Shown one piece after another: positions 29,469 through 38,517 of a DNA stretch of 39,420 bases; positions within the stretch are counted from its first letter, which is position 1; every line of letters begins with the position of its first letter. The notes below the pieces were generated by a model that was not told the DNA's origin, ran no database searches, and saw only the letters and a program-made list of their open reading frames with translations. The stretch spans positions 1-39,420 of the forward strand of contig JACPMZ010000014.1 of NCBI GenBank assembly GCA_016185705.1. Direction: 5' to 3'. The stretch is from Candidatus Woesearchaeota archaeon. GTDB taxonomy: Archaea > Nanobdellota > Nanobdellia > Woesearchaeales > UBA10216. The translations under genes and the position numbers were made by a program.

Positions 29469-29543
29469 AATCTATCACAGAAAATGTTTTTTTGATGCTT
29501 ATGATTCCCTCCTTAATAAACTTTTAGATTGTTTTCCTTCTAT

Positions 29544-29605
29544 CTCCGCGCTTTATTTTCCCTCCCTTATCTCCGGGGAGGGTAAAATAAAGCGCTCGGG
29601 CGGAG
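29544..29605. repeat. Palindromic element, copy 9
   Basis: CGCTTTATTTTCCCTCCC pairs with GGGAGGGTAAAATAAAGCG around a short TTATCTCCG-type spacer. CTCCG/CGGAG adds outer symmetry. It shares the GCGCTTTATTTT arm with copy 6. It lies in a divergent gap between DUF192 (-) and the giant surface protein (+). Confidence 0.9.
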
Positions 29606-29722
29606 CATGCGGACGTTGGAAAGTTTACTTTGCACATTTCTCACAACTATTTCTTAGTTGTTACAATGATTTAAATAGTAATTATATTTCGGGATTATTT
29701 CAAGTGGTTACGGGGATGGTTT

Positions 29723-29760
29723 GCAGAAACATTTAATGGTGCATAGAAACATTTAAATAC
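29723..29760 (+). promoter_or_regulatory. Duplicated TATA-like promoter element
   Basis: AGAAACATTTAA occurs at 29725-29736 and again at 29745-29756, where it continues as ATAC. Starts 20 nt apart mean two TATA-like boxes in tandem for the downstream surface protein. Confidence 0.45.
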
Positions 29761-29777
29761 CAGCAAACTCAAGAACC

Positions 29778-29793
29778 ACTGCATATATGCAGT
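29778..29793. promoter_or_regulatory. 16-nt perfect palindrome at the expected transcription start
   Basis: ACTGCATATATGCAGT is fully self-complementary. It lies about 25 nt downstream of the second TATA-like box, where transcription would begin. It is a candidate operator. Confidence 0.45.
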
Positions 29794-29848
29794 TATAGCG
29801 TTGTGTTTGTCAGCGTTTCCCCCAAAAGGGCAAGAGGTGTTCATAATA

Positions 29849-32800
29849 ATGTTGCATCAAAAGAGGAGTGAGCTTTTACGATTGTTTGCAATTGCTGCCT
29901 TACTTGCTGTGAGTGTAGGCGTAATTCTCGTCTATTCAGCGCAGGTTGACACCAGCGGGAAGCAGGGTTCTCCCATATTTGTCAATTCAAGCATTAACAC
30001 TTCTGTTAACTTCACCATAACAGTTTCTGCAGGAAGCAACACTGTAAGGTATATAGGCATTAACAAGCCCGCCAGTTATTCTGACATAAACTGTGCAGAC
30101 CGTCTGCCTGTTGACAGCGCAGGCAACGCTTTTACCTGCACCGAGGTCAGTGACACGCTTGTGAAGTACACGAGCAATGACGGCGTGACAGCAGGCAACA
30201 GCGTTGATGTAAAAATCAATGCCACCGCAGGAGCTGGTTCAGGCAACGTCAGCTTCACAATCAACACTTTTGAGGACGCTTCCGGAACAGCTGCGCAGAA
30301 CAACACCATAGTCAATGTTACTGTTGACGATGAAGCTCCTGTTGTAAAATCAATAAATGTAACGTCAGGCACGCTTGTCCTCACGAATGACACCATTGCA
30401 AACGGCACCGGCCGCACATTTGTTGCGAAAAACGCGCTTGTGATTAACGCAACTGTCACGAGCAACCTCGCTCCTGTTCGTTCTGTAGCAGGCGGCGTAA
30501 AGCTCTTCTATAACGTAAGCAATACCACTGTAAGTTGGGATAATCAGTCCCTCGCTCTGCACCCGACCGGCACAGCATCTTCTATTAGCATGAGCAACAA
30601 AACAGTTATTGACGAGTCAAACGGGCTCTTTAATGCAACTATTCCTGTTTCAGACATTAGCAACGGCAGCGTTGTATTCTTCACAATATATGCGAGCGAT
30701 ACAATCGGCAATGAAAACGTAACAAACAGCTCAAGCTATGAGGGCGTTCCGATATACACCTTCAACCTTACGGTTGACGATGCTGCTCCGACAGCTTCTG
30801 CTCCGACTGTGGGGTTGCTTAACAATATTATTGACGATATTTTTGATGCTTCGCAGGATAATATAACAACTTCCTCGCAGGTTCACAACTTCAGCATTGA
30901 CGTGATAGACCACGGCGGCTCCGGAATTCATGCAGTATGGATAAATGTTTCAGGAACCCACACCCTGATGAGTCTGGTGAATGGAAACAGGTATAATGCC
31001 AGCGGCAGCGTAGACGAGCTGGGCGGAGAAGCAGGCGATGCCAACCTGACAATTTACTTCATTACCAATGACAGCGTTGGAAACCAGGACAATGCCCTTT
31101 CGTTGAGTCTCCTTGTTGACGATAACAACTTTACCTTCACGGTAACTACAACCAACCTCACCAACAATTATACTGTCCGCAACACCACCATGGTTAACAT
31201 CACTGCTGACATCTTCGCTAATCTTAATATCAGCGGAGGCAACGCAACCATTCACGGTCCCAACAACAGAAAGTTAAATATGACTTTGCTTGAAACAACC
31301 ACAAGCTGGGGAACAGTTGGCAACACAACCGGCTTCCAGAACATTTACAGAAGCAGATGGTACTCTTCAGGACAGCTGCCCCTGCCGAATGTTGATAACA
31401 GCACCTCATCAAACACCTCTCTGGCTGAACTTGGCTGCGAGCTGCAGGGCATAGGAGACCAGGCAGGCGATGACGGCGATACCTGCTCTATTCAGATTAC
31501 GTGGAGCGACATATTCGGCAGGACAAACTCGTCAAACATTACTATCACAGTGGACAATGTTGCCCCTATTGTAGTAAACACCACTGTCATGAACATCACT
31601 GACCTTACGCCAGGCAGTTTTGTTACGCGCTCAACAGCTTTCCTCAACTTTTCAGTGAATGCCTACAACAATATAGAGAATGTATCGCTTCACAACAGCA
31701 CCCGGCAGGCAGAGTTCCTCAATGTATCCCTGATGAATGCCGGCGGCGCTACCAACTTCAGCGTTCAGGTGCAGCCGAGAGTTCACTGCCTTGGTGAAGG
31801 TGTCTGCGATATCAACATTACAGCTACTGACCAGGCATTGCAGCAGAATGTTTCTGTTGCAAAGCTCACTCTTATAGTTGACGACACGCCTCCTGGCATT
31901 TCTGATGCGGCAAACTTCCTATTTGGCATAAGAATCGGCAACAGGTCTGCTGCCAACATCAACAGCAGCACGCCTGGCGACGGCATTGCCAGGAACATTA
32001 CCGGCTATGAGGACGCTGTTTTCAGGGGCTTAACGCTTATTGATGGCGGCGCGGTTGTGCATACAGCAGCAATACTCAACCTTACCATTAACGCTACAGA
32101 CACTACTTCCAACATTACATTGCTGTATGCTGGCAATTCGTCAAGCACAAACTTCACGAGGATAGCAGAGACAGCTACTGAAGGCAATTTCTGGAGGGCC
32201 CAGAACAGCTCTTACGAGCTTTGCGGCCTTGCCTCAACCGATACTGTGGAAGTTGAATGCATACTCACCTTTACTGCGAAGGACAATGTATCGCTTGTCA
32301 ATGCATCCACCACGCTTACTTTGCGGCTTGACAGCCTTCCTCCGAGGGTTGCGAACTTGACTACAGACCTCTCGCTAAAGCACCGCGTAGGCGGCATCAG
32401 CAACTACATCAACTTTTCAGTAAACATTACTGACGCCAACCTGGCAGCGTTCAACGTGTCCATAGCCAACAGCAGCTCAATGCAGATGAACAGGTCCCAG
32501 AACCTTAATTCCAACGCAACGTCTGTAACTTACTGGGTCGTTACTACTTTGAATGACCTTGGCTGCTCGGAGAATTCCAACTGCACTGTAAGGGTAGTTG
32601 CCAACGATTCAATCAATAACGTCAATGATTCAGTTGCAATAGTGCTTCTTTCCGATGCTTCAGGAATGGCTATCAGCAACCGCACCTTTGGAGCTGTGTT
32701 CAACACAGCCAGCCCGCTTATAACTGTTAACACAAGCGCTTCAGCCCAGTGCAGGTATTCCAGCAGCGGTGTTACCAATTACTCGCAGATGGCCACTCAG

Positions 32801-33304
32801 TTTGACTCTGAAGGAACAAGGCACAACTCGTTCACAGTATCCAACCTGCTTGACGATGACAACTATGAGTATGATGTGTCCTGCGTTGACCTTGACGGCG
32901 AAAACGCGGTGAGCAGCACTGCCAAGTGGGATGTGGACACGACTTCATTGTGGAACATAACGATAGGCGCAACCGGCTCAAACGGCGTTAAGTACGACTA
33001 CTTCACCTCTGCCAACAAGTTTTACACGTTCACGCTGCCGAACACGAACGTGCTGACATCAACATCGCACAACAACGCAGCAGACACCTATAATGTTACA
33101 AATGTGCTTGAGTCTGTCATATCAGCTAACTCAGCAGGCGCTAACAATAACCTGAGCGTGCTGTTCGCTTACGACAGAAGTGCGAACACTTGGACATCCT
33201 ACATTCCGGGCAGGGCCAGCAACGACTTCACGAATTTCACTGCCGACACAAATGACTACTACGTAAACCTGACTGTTGCAAATGAAAGGATAGAGATCGG
33301 CTAA
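29849..33304 (+). CDS. Giant N-glycosylated secreted surface protein
   Basis: The protein is 1151 aa from ATG 29849, preceded by GAGGTGTT at SD distance; the frame is open 5' to 29801. An N-terminal hydrophobic segment (LLRLFAIAALLAVSVGVILVYSA) is a signal peptide or anchor. The rest is very rich in Asn, Ser and Thr, with several dozen N-X-S/T sequons. It is built of repeated Ig-like beta-sandwich modules, marked by recurring VDDxAP/VDNVAP/VDDTPP junctions near the starts of modules. There is no C-terminal TM and no PGF domain. It is probably a main substrate of the AglB in this window and a surface-layer or adhesin component. Duplicated TATA boxes and a palindrome at the start site suggest regulated, strong expression. 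Confidence 0.8.
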   Translation: MLHQKRSELLRLFAIAALLAVSVGVILVYSAQVDTSGKQGSPIFVNSSINTSVNFTITVSAGSNTVRYIGINKPASYSDINCADRLPVDSAGNAFTCTEVSDTLVKYTSNDGVTAGNSVDVKINATAGAGSGNVSFTINTFEDASGTAAQNNTIVNVTVDDEAPVVKSINVTSGTLVLTNDTIANGTGRTFVAKNALVINATVTSNLAPVRSVAGGVKLFYNVSNTTVSWDNQSLALHPTGTASSISMSNKTVIDESNGLFNATIPVSDISNGSVVFFTIYASDTIGNENVTNSSSYEGVPIYTFNLTVDDAAPTASAPTVGLLNNIIDDIFDASQDNITTSSQVHNFSIDVIDHGGSGIHAVWINVSGTHTLMSLVNGNRYNASGSVDELGGEAGDANLTIYFITNDSVGNQDNALSLSLLVDDNNFTFTVTTTNLTNNYTVRNTTMVNITADIFANLNISGGNATIHGPNNRKLNMTLLETTTSWGTVGNTTGFQNIYRSRWYSSGQLPLPNVDNSTSSNTSLAELGCELQGIGDQAGDDGDTCSIQITWSDIFGRTNSSNITITVDNVAPIVVNTTVMNITDLTPGSFVTRSTAFLNFSVNAYNNIENVSLHNSTRQAEFLNVSLMNAGGATNFSVQVQPRVHCLGEGVCDINITATDQALQQNVSVAKLTLIVDDTPPGISDAANFLFGIRIGNRSAANINSSTPGDGIARNITGYEDAVFRGLTLIDGGAVVHTAAILNLTINATDTTSNITLLYAGNSSSTNFTRIAETATEGNFWRAQNSSYELCGLASTDTVEVECILTFTAKDNVSLVNASTTLTLRLDSLPPRVANLTTDLSLKHRVGGISNYINFSVNITDANLAAFNVSIANSSSMQMNRSQNLNSNATSVTYWVVTTLNDLGCSENSNCTVRVVANDSINNVNDSVAIVLLSDASGMAISNRTFGAVFNTASPLITVNTSASAQCRYSSSGVTNYSQMATQFDSEGTRHNSFTVSNLLDDDNYEYDVSCVDLDGENAVSSTAKWDVDTTSLWNITIGATGSNGVKYDYFTSANKFYTFTLPNTNVLTSTSHNNAADTYNVTNVLESVISANSAGANNNLSVLFAYDRSANTWTSYIPGRASNDFTNFTADTNDYYVNLTVANERIEIG

Positions 33305-33343
33305 AGCAAAAACTTTTTATTTCGCATATCTTGGGGGATATTC

Positions 33344-34477
33344 ATGGTTTCAGCAAGCGTGATTAGCAAAAAAAGCAGCATTATTCCTTTCCTGTTTCTG
33401 TTTGCTTTGCTCTTTGCAGCCGCGGTTCACGCTCAGGGTGCAGCAACGTGGAGCGGCAATGTTACCATAGGCACCAATACTTCTACAGACGGCGCTGTTG
33501 TGGGCGCTTATATCAATAATGTCGCCCAGCCGAATATAACCAAAACAACCGGGGCCCAGGGCTTTGCCTCCAGCGGCTACGCTATTACTCCTGCCTGCAC
33601 TGGCGGGCAGACCGTTTTCCTGAAGGTTTGGGGCATTAACGCCACAACTGCCAATTTCAGTTGTGTTCCGGGTTCTTTTGACACTTTCAACCTCTCAGTA
33701 TCTCTGGTGGCAAACGACGGCGCATGCACTTACAGTTCAGCATGCTCCACAGCAGGCAACAAATGCTGCTCAGGCACCACTGAAATCAATGACGGCACAA
33801 CCACAGGCGCAACATGCAAGTCTACATGCGCTGCAGCTGCTGCAAGCACTGACACAGCGCAGGGCGGTGGCGGTGGGGGCGGTGGCGGTGGCGGCGGCGC
33901 TGCTCAGGTGAGCGAGAGCGCTGACGTGGGCACTGTTTCAGGTTCAGCTACTACGTCAATCTCCTATACCAAAACAGCTGACATAGCTGTTCAGAACATT
34001 GAATTGACAACAACTTCCACAGCTTCAATCAAGAACGGCAAGGTTACTGTGGCAGAAACTACGCCGGGCAGCGATGTTTCTGCTAAGATTGCTCAGGGCA
34101 GCACAAAGGTTTACAAGTACCTGTCTTTGACAAAGGTTAACATCAAGCCAGAGGACATTGACAAGGCAACGATTAAGTTTGAGGTTACTGTTCAGTGGCT
34201 TAAGGACAATAAGGTTGACCCTGCCACTGTCAAGCTCAACAGGTATATCAGCGACCAGTGGATTGCATTGCCTACCAAGAAAGTTTCTTCTGATGCTGAT
34301 AAGTATGTTTATGAGGCGGAAACTGCCGGCTTTTCCACCTTTGCCATTTCAGGCGAGCAGCTTCCTGAAAAGCTGGATGCTTTCCAGCTTATTGACGTTA
34401 TCCGGGACTTTTACGCAGGCACGTCTTCATACTCAGCGTTTGAAATCATTGATTTGGTAAGGAACTTTTACAGTTAG
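33344..34477 (+). CDS. Secreted protein with poly-Gly linker and PGF-pre-PGF-type domain
   Basis: The protein is 377 aa from ATG 33344, with GGGGGAT upstream. A signal peptide (IIPFLFLFALLFAAAVHA) is followed by an Ig-like domain with sequons (about 30-130) and a Cys-rich stretch (CTYSSACSTAGNKCCSGT ... CKSTC). A run of 12 Gly comes next, then a PGF-pre-PGF-type domain (about 195-335: YKYLSLTKVNI, IKFEVTVQWLKDN, VKLNRY, ETAGFSTFAISG). The C-terminus has no TM. It ends in a duplicated motif, AFQLIDVIRDFY (346-357) and AFEIIDLVRNFY (365-376), which may replace the usual anchor. The next gene follows after 9 nt, so they are likely cotranscribed. Confidence 0.8.
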   Translation: MVSASVISKKSSIIPFLFLFALLFAAAVHAQGAATWSGNVTIGTNTSTDGAVVGAYINNVAQPNITKTTGAQGFASSGYAITPACTGGQTVFLKVWGINATTANFSCVPGSFDTFNLSVSLVANDGACTYSSACSTAGNKCCSGTTEINDGTTTGATCKSTCAAAAASTDTAQGGGGGGGGGGGGAAQVSESADVGTVSGSATTSISYTKTADIAVQNIELTTTSTASIKNGKVTVAETTPGSDVSAKIAQGSTKVYKYLSLTKVNIKPEDIDKATIKFEVTVQWLKDNKVDPATVKLNRYISDQWIALPTKKVSSDADKYVYEAETAGFSTFAISGEQLPEKLDAFQLIDVIRDFYAGTSSYSAFEIIDLVRNFYS

Positions 34478-34486
34478 GAGGAAAAA

Positions 34487-35134
34487 ATGAGAAAATTACC
34501 GCTTTTGGTGCTGCTGATGCTTGTATTGTCCACGTCTGTTTATGCTGCCTCCGTCAGCAGAAGCATGGAGCCAAGAGTTGGCGCAGGAGACAAATTCACA
34601 GTTACTCTTACGGCAGCCGGCGTTCCTGTAGGCGAGCTGTTCACTATTGAAGACGATGTTCCTGACGGCTGGCTCGTAAGCAACTGGCAGGTCTCAGGCG
34701 CTGAAGGAGGAAGGGAAGCTGTCAAGTACAGGTTTGTTGCTGCAGACAACAGGGCTGGCTGGAGCTTTACTGCTTCTGCATCCACAGTTGCAGTTACTTA
34801 CGATGTCAGGGTTCCGGCCGATGCTGCCAGGCAAAGCTACAATTTTGACGCTGTTTACTTTGATTCCTCAGGCCAGGGCAGAAGCCAGGCATCTGTTGCT
34901 GTTCGCGATATAACCTGCGGAGACAGCATATGCGAGGGAAGCGAAAATTCAGATACCTGCCTGCAGGACTGCCCGGTTGCCCCTCCACCAGCCCCGGTTC
35001 GTGGAGCTGGAGCTGAAGGCAGGGCAGCTGGTTTAGGCGCAGGCACGATTGTGCTTATAGTGGTTGTCATAGCGCTTGCTGCCGGCTACTTCATCTACAC
35101 CAGCATGAAGAAGAAGCAGGTAAAAGGCAAGTAA
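34487..35134 (+). CDS. Small membrane-anchored surface protein with Cys motif
   Basis: The 215-aa protein is preceded by AGGAGG at 5 nt, the clearest Shine-Dalgarno in the window. It has a signal peptide (LPLLVLLMLVLSTSVYA), then a cohesin/DUF11-like beta domain (about 20-138, VGAGDKFTVTLTAAGVPVGE, VTYDVRVPADA). A CGDSICEGSENSDTCLQDC motif follows, of the CGDGxC...ExxxxCxxDC type frequent in archaeal surface proteins and likely to bind Ca2+ or form disulfides. A Pro/Ala/Gly linker leads to a C-terminal TM helix (about 185-205) and a basic tail KKKQVKGK. It is cotranscribed with the upstream PGF-type gene and probably a surface partner of it. Confidence 0.8.
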   Translation: MRKLPLLVLLMLVLSTSVYAASVSRSMEPRVGAGDKFTVTLTAAGVPVGELFTIEDDVPDGWLVSNWQVSGAEGGREAVKYRFVAADNRAGWSFTASASTVAVTYDVRVPADAARQSYNFDAVYFDSSGQGRSQASVAVRDITCGDSICEGSENSDTCLQDCPVAPPPAPVRGAGAEGRAAGLGAGTIVLIVVVIALAAGYFIYTSMKKKQVKGK

Positions 35135-35229
35135 CTGTTCTCTGGGCGTTTCAGCTCTGCATTCCATTCAGCAGGCAGGTTCATTAAGCCACCCCTGTCA
35201 ATTCCCTGCATAAGCGTCAAAAACCTCCC

Positions 35230-35270
35230 CCTTTTCTCCCTCCAGCTTTTTGGGAGGGAAAAAAAAAAGC
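35230..35270. repeat. Palindromic element, copy 10
   Basis: TCCCTCC (35237-35243) pairs with GGGAGGGA around AGCTTTTT, with a weaker T-rich/A-run extension. It lies in a codirectional gap before the subtilase gene. The spacer departs from the TTAAATTT consensus. Confidence 0.75.
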
Positions 35271-35320
35271 ATCGGCGATTGCTAAAGATGCAGGGGGAAC
35301 TGTGTTTATCCCAAAGCAAA

Positions 35321-35330
35321 ATAATTTAAA
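35321..35330 (+). promoter_or_regulatory. TATA-like box for the subtilase gene
   Basis: ATAATTTAAA ends 22 nt before ATG 35353. It supports that leaderless start over upstream in-frame codons. Confidence 0.5.
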
Positions 35331-35352
35331 CACGTCCTCCATACAAGTCTGC

Positions 35353-38300
35353 ATGAAAAGGGTGTTCCTTGTTTTTCTATTGGTTCTGCTGCTGGCTGTT
35401 TCAGCTGCTCCAAAAACTGATGAGAAGCAGACTGTAATAATCTATTTCAATGATGCTCCGCAGCTTATATCTGCGCAGCATGTTTCCGCTGCAACAGCGT
35501 CTACTGCGCAGCAGTTGGCTTATGCTGGTGCTGTTGACATTAAGCGCAGCTTTCTGACCATGAACGGAATGGTTGCAGAGGTGGATTCAAAAACACTGAA
35601 GCTGCTGAAATCAAATCCTAACATAGAATTGTACGAAGACGCCCTGGTGCGCACTTTTCTCTCAGATACGAAGGACATAGTGAATGCATCGCGCGCATGG
35701 GCTCTGGCGCATAACGAAACCAATCTCACAGGCAACACAGAGACTGTGTGCGTAATAGACTCAGGCGTGAATGAGACCCATGACGACCTTTCAGTAATTG
35801 ATGAGTACTGTTTCTGCAATCTTGCCAACCTCGATGCCTCAAAATGCTGTCCAGGCGGCAATGCTGAGGAAGCTGACGGTTCTGACGACTACGGCCACGG
35901 CACCCATGTTGCAGGCATTGTGGCATCATCCAACCTGACTTTTCGCGGAGTAGCGCCTGATGCGCACATAATTTCAGTTAAGGTAACTAATTCTTCAGGA
36001 ACAGGCACAAGGGCAGATATTGTTTCTGCGATTGACTGGTGCGTTAACATCTCCTCAGCGCATAATGTTTCTGTAATAACTATGAGTCTTGGCGAGGGCC
36101 TGTACTCAGGTTACTGCGATTCCGAGAGCGGCGTATCTTCGTATGCACGCCCGATAAACAACGCCACTGAGCTTAACATTACAGTGGTGGCTGCTACAGC
36201 CAACTCAGCTGAGACTACAAAAATTTCTGCCCCTGCCTGCATCCAGAACGTGACCGCTGTTGGCTCTTCCACAAAAGCAGACGCTGTCTCCAGTTTCAGC
36301 AACCGCAACAGCATAACTGATTTGTTTGCTCCAGGCAGCAGCATTCGCTCGTTAAGGTGGTCTCCTGACACCTGCCTGGCAGGGTGCAGCTGCAATGACG
36401 CAAACACAATGACATGCTCCGGCACTTCAATGTCCGCTCCGCATGCTGCAGGCGCAGCTGCCCTGCTGCATCAGTTCATGAAAGTTTCCAAGAACATTAC
36501 TGCCAATTCTACTTTGATAATTGACCACCTCAACAGAACAGGCGTTGACATTGACGATTCAGGCGGCAGCGGCTTTACGTTTAAGCGCATCAGCATTTAC
36601 GATGCAATCATAGAGCTTGACAATGACCTTCCGAACATCACTTTTGTCGCTCCCACTCCGGATAATGGCTCCACCACTGCAGACAACAGCAGCATCTTCA
36701 TAAATATCACAAGCTCGGAAGTGCTTGCAGTTGCTTCCCTTGAGTGGAGCAACGGCTCAACTGCCAACTACTCCATGGACGGCTCAGGCCAGCACTGGTC
36801 TGTTAATTTCTCAACCCCTGTTTTCGGCAACGTTACATACAGGATATTCGCAAATGACACCGCAGGCAACATAGCTGTTACTGACGTTCGCTCGCTGAAC
36901 ATTGAGGTGCTTGGGCCGAATGCATCTGTTGTAATCCCTGCTGCCGGCACCAACATCTCAGGCAGCTTGCTAATTAATGCTTCTGTCAACAGCTCAAACA
37001 CCGTAGCAGACGTTAACCTGACTGTTTTCAGCAGCACTGGCAATGCTTCAGGGTTCATCCAGATGTCCAGAAACTCAGGCAGCAGCGCTCAGGGATACTA
37101 CAACGCAACGCTTGACACCTCCGCTTTTGTAGACGGAAGCTACAATTTAAGCGTTAACGCAACCGACGCAGGCGGAAACATTACAATCTCCTCCAACGTG
37201 TCAGTGGTTTTTGACAACACCCCTCCTAACGCATCAATTGACATTCCGCTCAACGGCTCCGCGGTAACTGATTTGTTCCTCATAAATGGCTCAGCCAACG
37301 ACACCACTGCAGGCATTCTTAACGTTAGCTTCAGAATAATTAATTCAATTGCAGATTCCGGCTGGCTTTATGCAGACTTAAGCTCCGGCTCAACTGCTGA
37401 AGGGTACTGGAACGCTTCTTTCAACGCATCAACGCTGCCCATCGGAACTTACAACATTACTCTGAACGCAACCGACTTTGCTTACAACCAGAACCTTTCA
37501 AACGCTTCATTCATAGAAATCAACGGCACGTTTGAGGGCGTTAATTCCTGCGCTTCTTTGACTGTTTCCAACGCAACTTACAGGCTGTTGCAGAATGTTT
37601 CAGCAGCCGCTACTTGCTTAACAGTTGCTGCGCATAACATAACATTGGATTGCGATGCTTATCAGGTGGAATACGGCTCCTCGGCTTCCGGCTTTGGAAT
37701 TGACGTAAGCGCAGTAAACGACACAAAAATACAAAATTGCATTGTAGCCAAGTCAGGATTTTCCGGCTCTGACAACTACGGAATTTACGTTGCCAAGGAC
37801 GCTAACGGCACGATTGTAAGCAACAACACGATTGCTACAAACGGCAGCTCCAGAAATTTCGGCATTTTTCTCAACAGCAGCCATTACAGCAATGTTACAG
37901 GCAATAACATTACTGTCAGGGGCAGCGCTGACTCCAACTTTGCCATTTACCTGAAGGATTCGCTTTACGCTAATCTTTCATCCAACCTGATTTTCACTTA
38001 TGCAAACCTTTCCTCTGCAATTCAGATTCAGAACAGCAACTCATCAGCCATAGCTGGAAACACCATTACAGTTACTGGGAATGATAGCTATGCGGTCAGC
38101 ATAGTCAACATAGACAGCGTTCCCTCCAATAACACAATTTATAACAATATCTTTAATACTACTGCTGCAGCAGTCAACATTACTTCTCCGCTTCAGGCCA
38201 ACAACTTCAGCATTGCCTTAACTGCTGCAGCAAACATTGTTGGCAAATCAAAAATTGGAGGCAACTATTATGATAACTCCACTGTTGGCGGCCAGGCAGC

Positions 38301-38517
38301 TTATTCTCTGTCATGCGCTGATTCTGACGAGGACAGCATTTGCGACTCTGCATTGAATCATGCCGGCAACAGCACTGACTTTTATCCGCTTACGCTGACA
38401 ACTCCTTCATCAGGCGGGGGCTCTCCAACAACTGCTGCGTCTTCAGGAGGCGGTGGAGGAGGAGGCGGCGGCGGCAGCCAAACAGCAGCTGACAGCAGCT
38501 TTTCGCAGGCGCGCTAA
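35353..38517 (+). CDS. Secreted subtilisin-like (S8) protease with Ig-like and beta-helix domains
   Basis: The protein is 1054 aa from ATG 35353. It has a signal peptide (VFLVFLLVLLLAVSAA), an I9-type propeptide (about 26-100, VIIYFND...MNGMVAEVD) and an S8 catalytic domain with Asp136 in VIDSGVN, His182 in GHGTHVAG, oxyanion Asn near 284 (VAATANSA) and Ser359 in GTSMSAPH. It carries many Cys and several sequons. Ig-like, Asn-rich repeats follow (about 430-740, with FVAPTPDNGS and FDNTPPNASI junctions). A NosD-type right-handed beta-helix comes next (about 770-960, IVSNNTI, VTGNNITV, IAGNTITV), then a poly-Gly linker. It ends at TAA 38515-38517 without an anchor. The same frame continues after this stop as a PGF-pre-PGF plus TM domain, so the intended product was probably longer. 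Confidence 0.85.
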   Translation: MKRVFLVFLLVLLLAVSAAPKTDEKQTVIIYFNDAPQLISAQHVSAATASTAQQLAYAGAVDIKRSFLTMNGMVAEVDSKTLKLLKSNPNIELYEDALVRTFLSDTKDIVNASRAWALAHNETNLTGNTETVCVIDSGVNETHDDLSVIDEYCFCNLANLDASKCCPGGNAEEADGSDDYGHGTHVAGIVASSNLTFRGVAPDAHIISVKVTNSSGTGTRADIVSAIDWCVNISSAHNVSVITMSLGEGLYSGYCDSESGVSSYARPINNATELNITVVAATANSAETTKISAPACIQNVTAVGSSTKADAVSSFSNRNSITDLFAPGSSIRSLRWSPDTCLAGCSCNDANTMTCSGTSMSAPHAAGAAALLHQFMKVSKNITANSTLIIDHLNRTGVDIDDSGGSGFTFKRISIYDAIIELDNDLPNITFVAPTPDNGSTTADNSSIFINITSSEVLAVASLEWSNGSTANYSMDGSGQHWSVNFSTPVFGNVTYRIFANDTAGNIAVTDVRSLNIEVLGPNASVVIPAAGTNISGSLLINASVNSSNTVADVNLTVFSSTGNASGFIQMSRNSGSSAQGYYNATLDTSAFVDGSYNLSVNATDAGGNITISSNVSVVFDNTPPNASIDIPLNGSAVTDLFLINGSANDTTAGILNVSFRIINSIADSGWLYADLSSGSTAEGYWNASFNASTLPIGTYNITLNATDFAYNQNLSNASFIEINGTFEGVNSCASLTVSNATYRLLQNVSAAATCLTVAAHNITLDCDAYQVEYGSSASGFGIDVSAVNDTKIQNCIVAKSGFSGSDNYGIYVAKDANGTIVSNNTIATNGSSRNFGIFLNSSHYSNVTGNNITVRGSADSNFAIYLKDSLYANLSSNLIFTYANLSSAIQIQNSNSSAIAGNTITVTGNDSYAVSIVNIDSVPSNNTIYNNIFNTTAAAVNITSPLQANNFSIALTAAANIVGKSKIGGNYYDNSTVGGQAAYSLSCADSDEDSICDSALNHAGNSTDFYPLTLTTPSSGGGSPTTAASSGGGGGGGGGGSQTAADSSFSQAR
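38515..38517 (+). other. In-frame TAA separating protease from its anchor domain
   Basis: The stop lies between the poly-Gly linker (ending SFSQAR) and a tract WDVVEAGVPATFSV that begins a PGF-pre-PGF-type domain in the same frame with no other interruption for 204 codons. One sense codon here would join them into a protein of 1259 aa. Confidence 0.9.
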
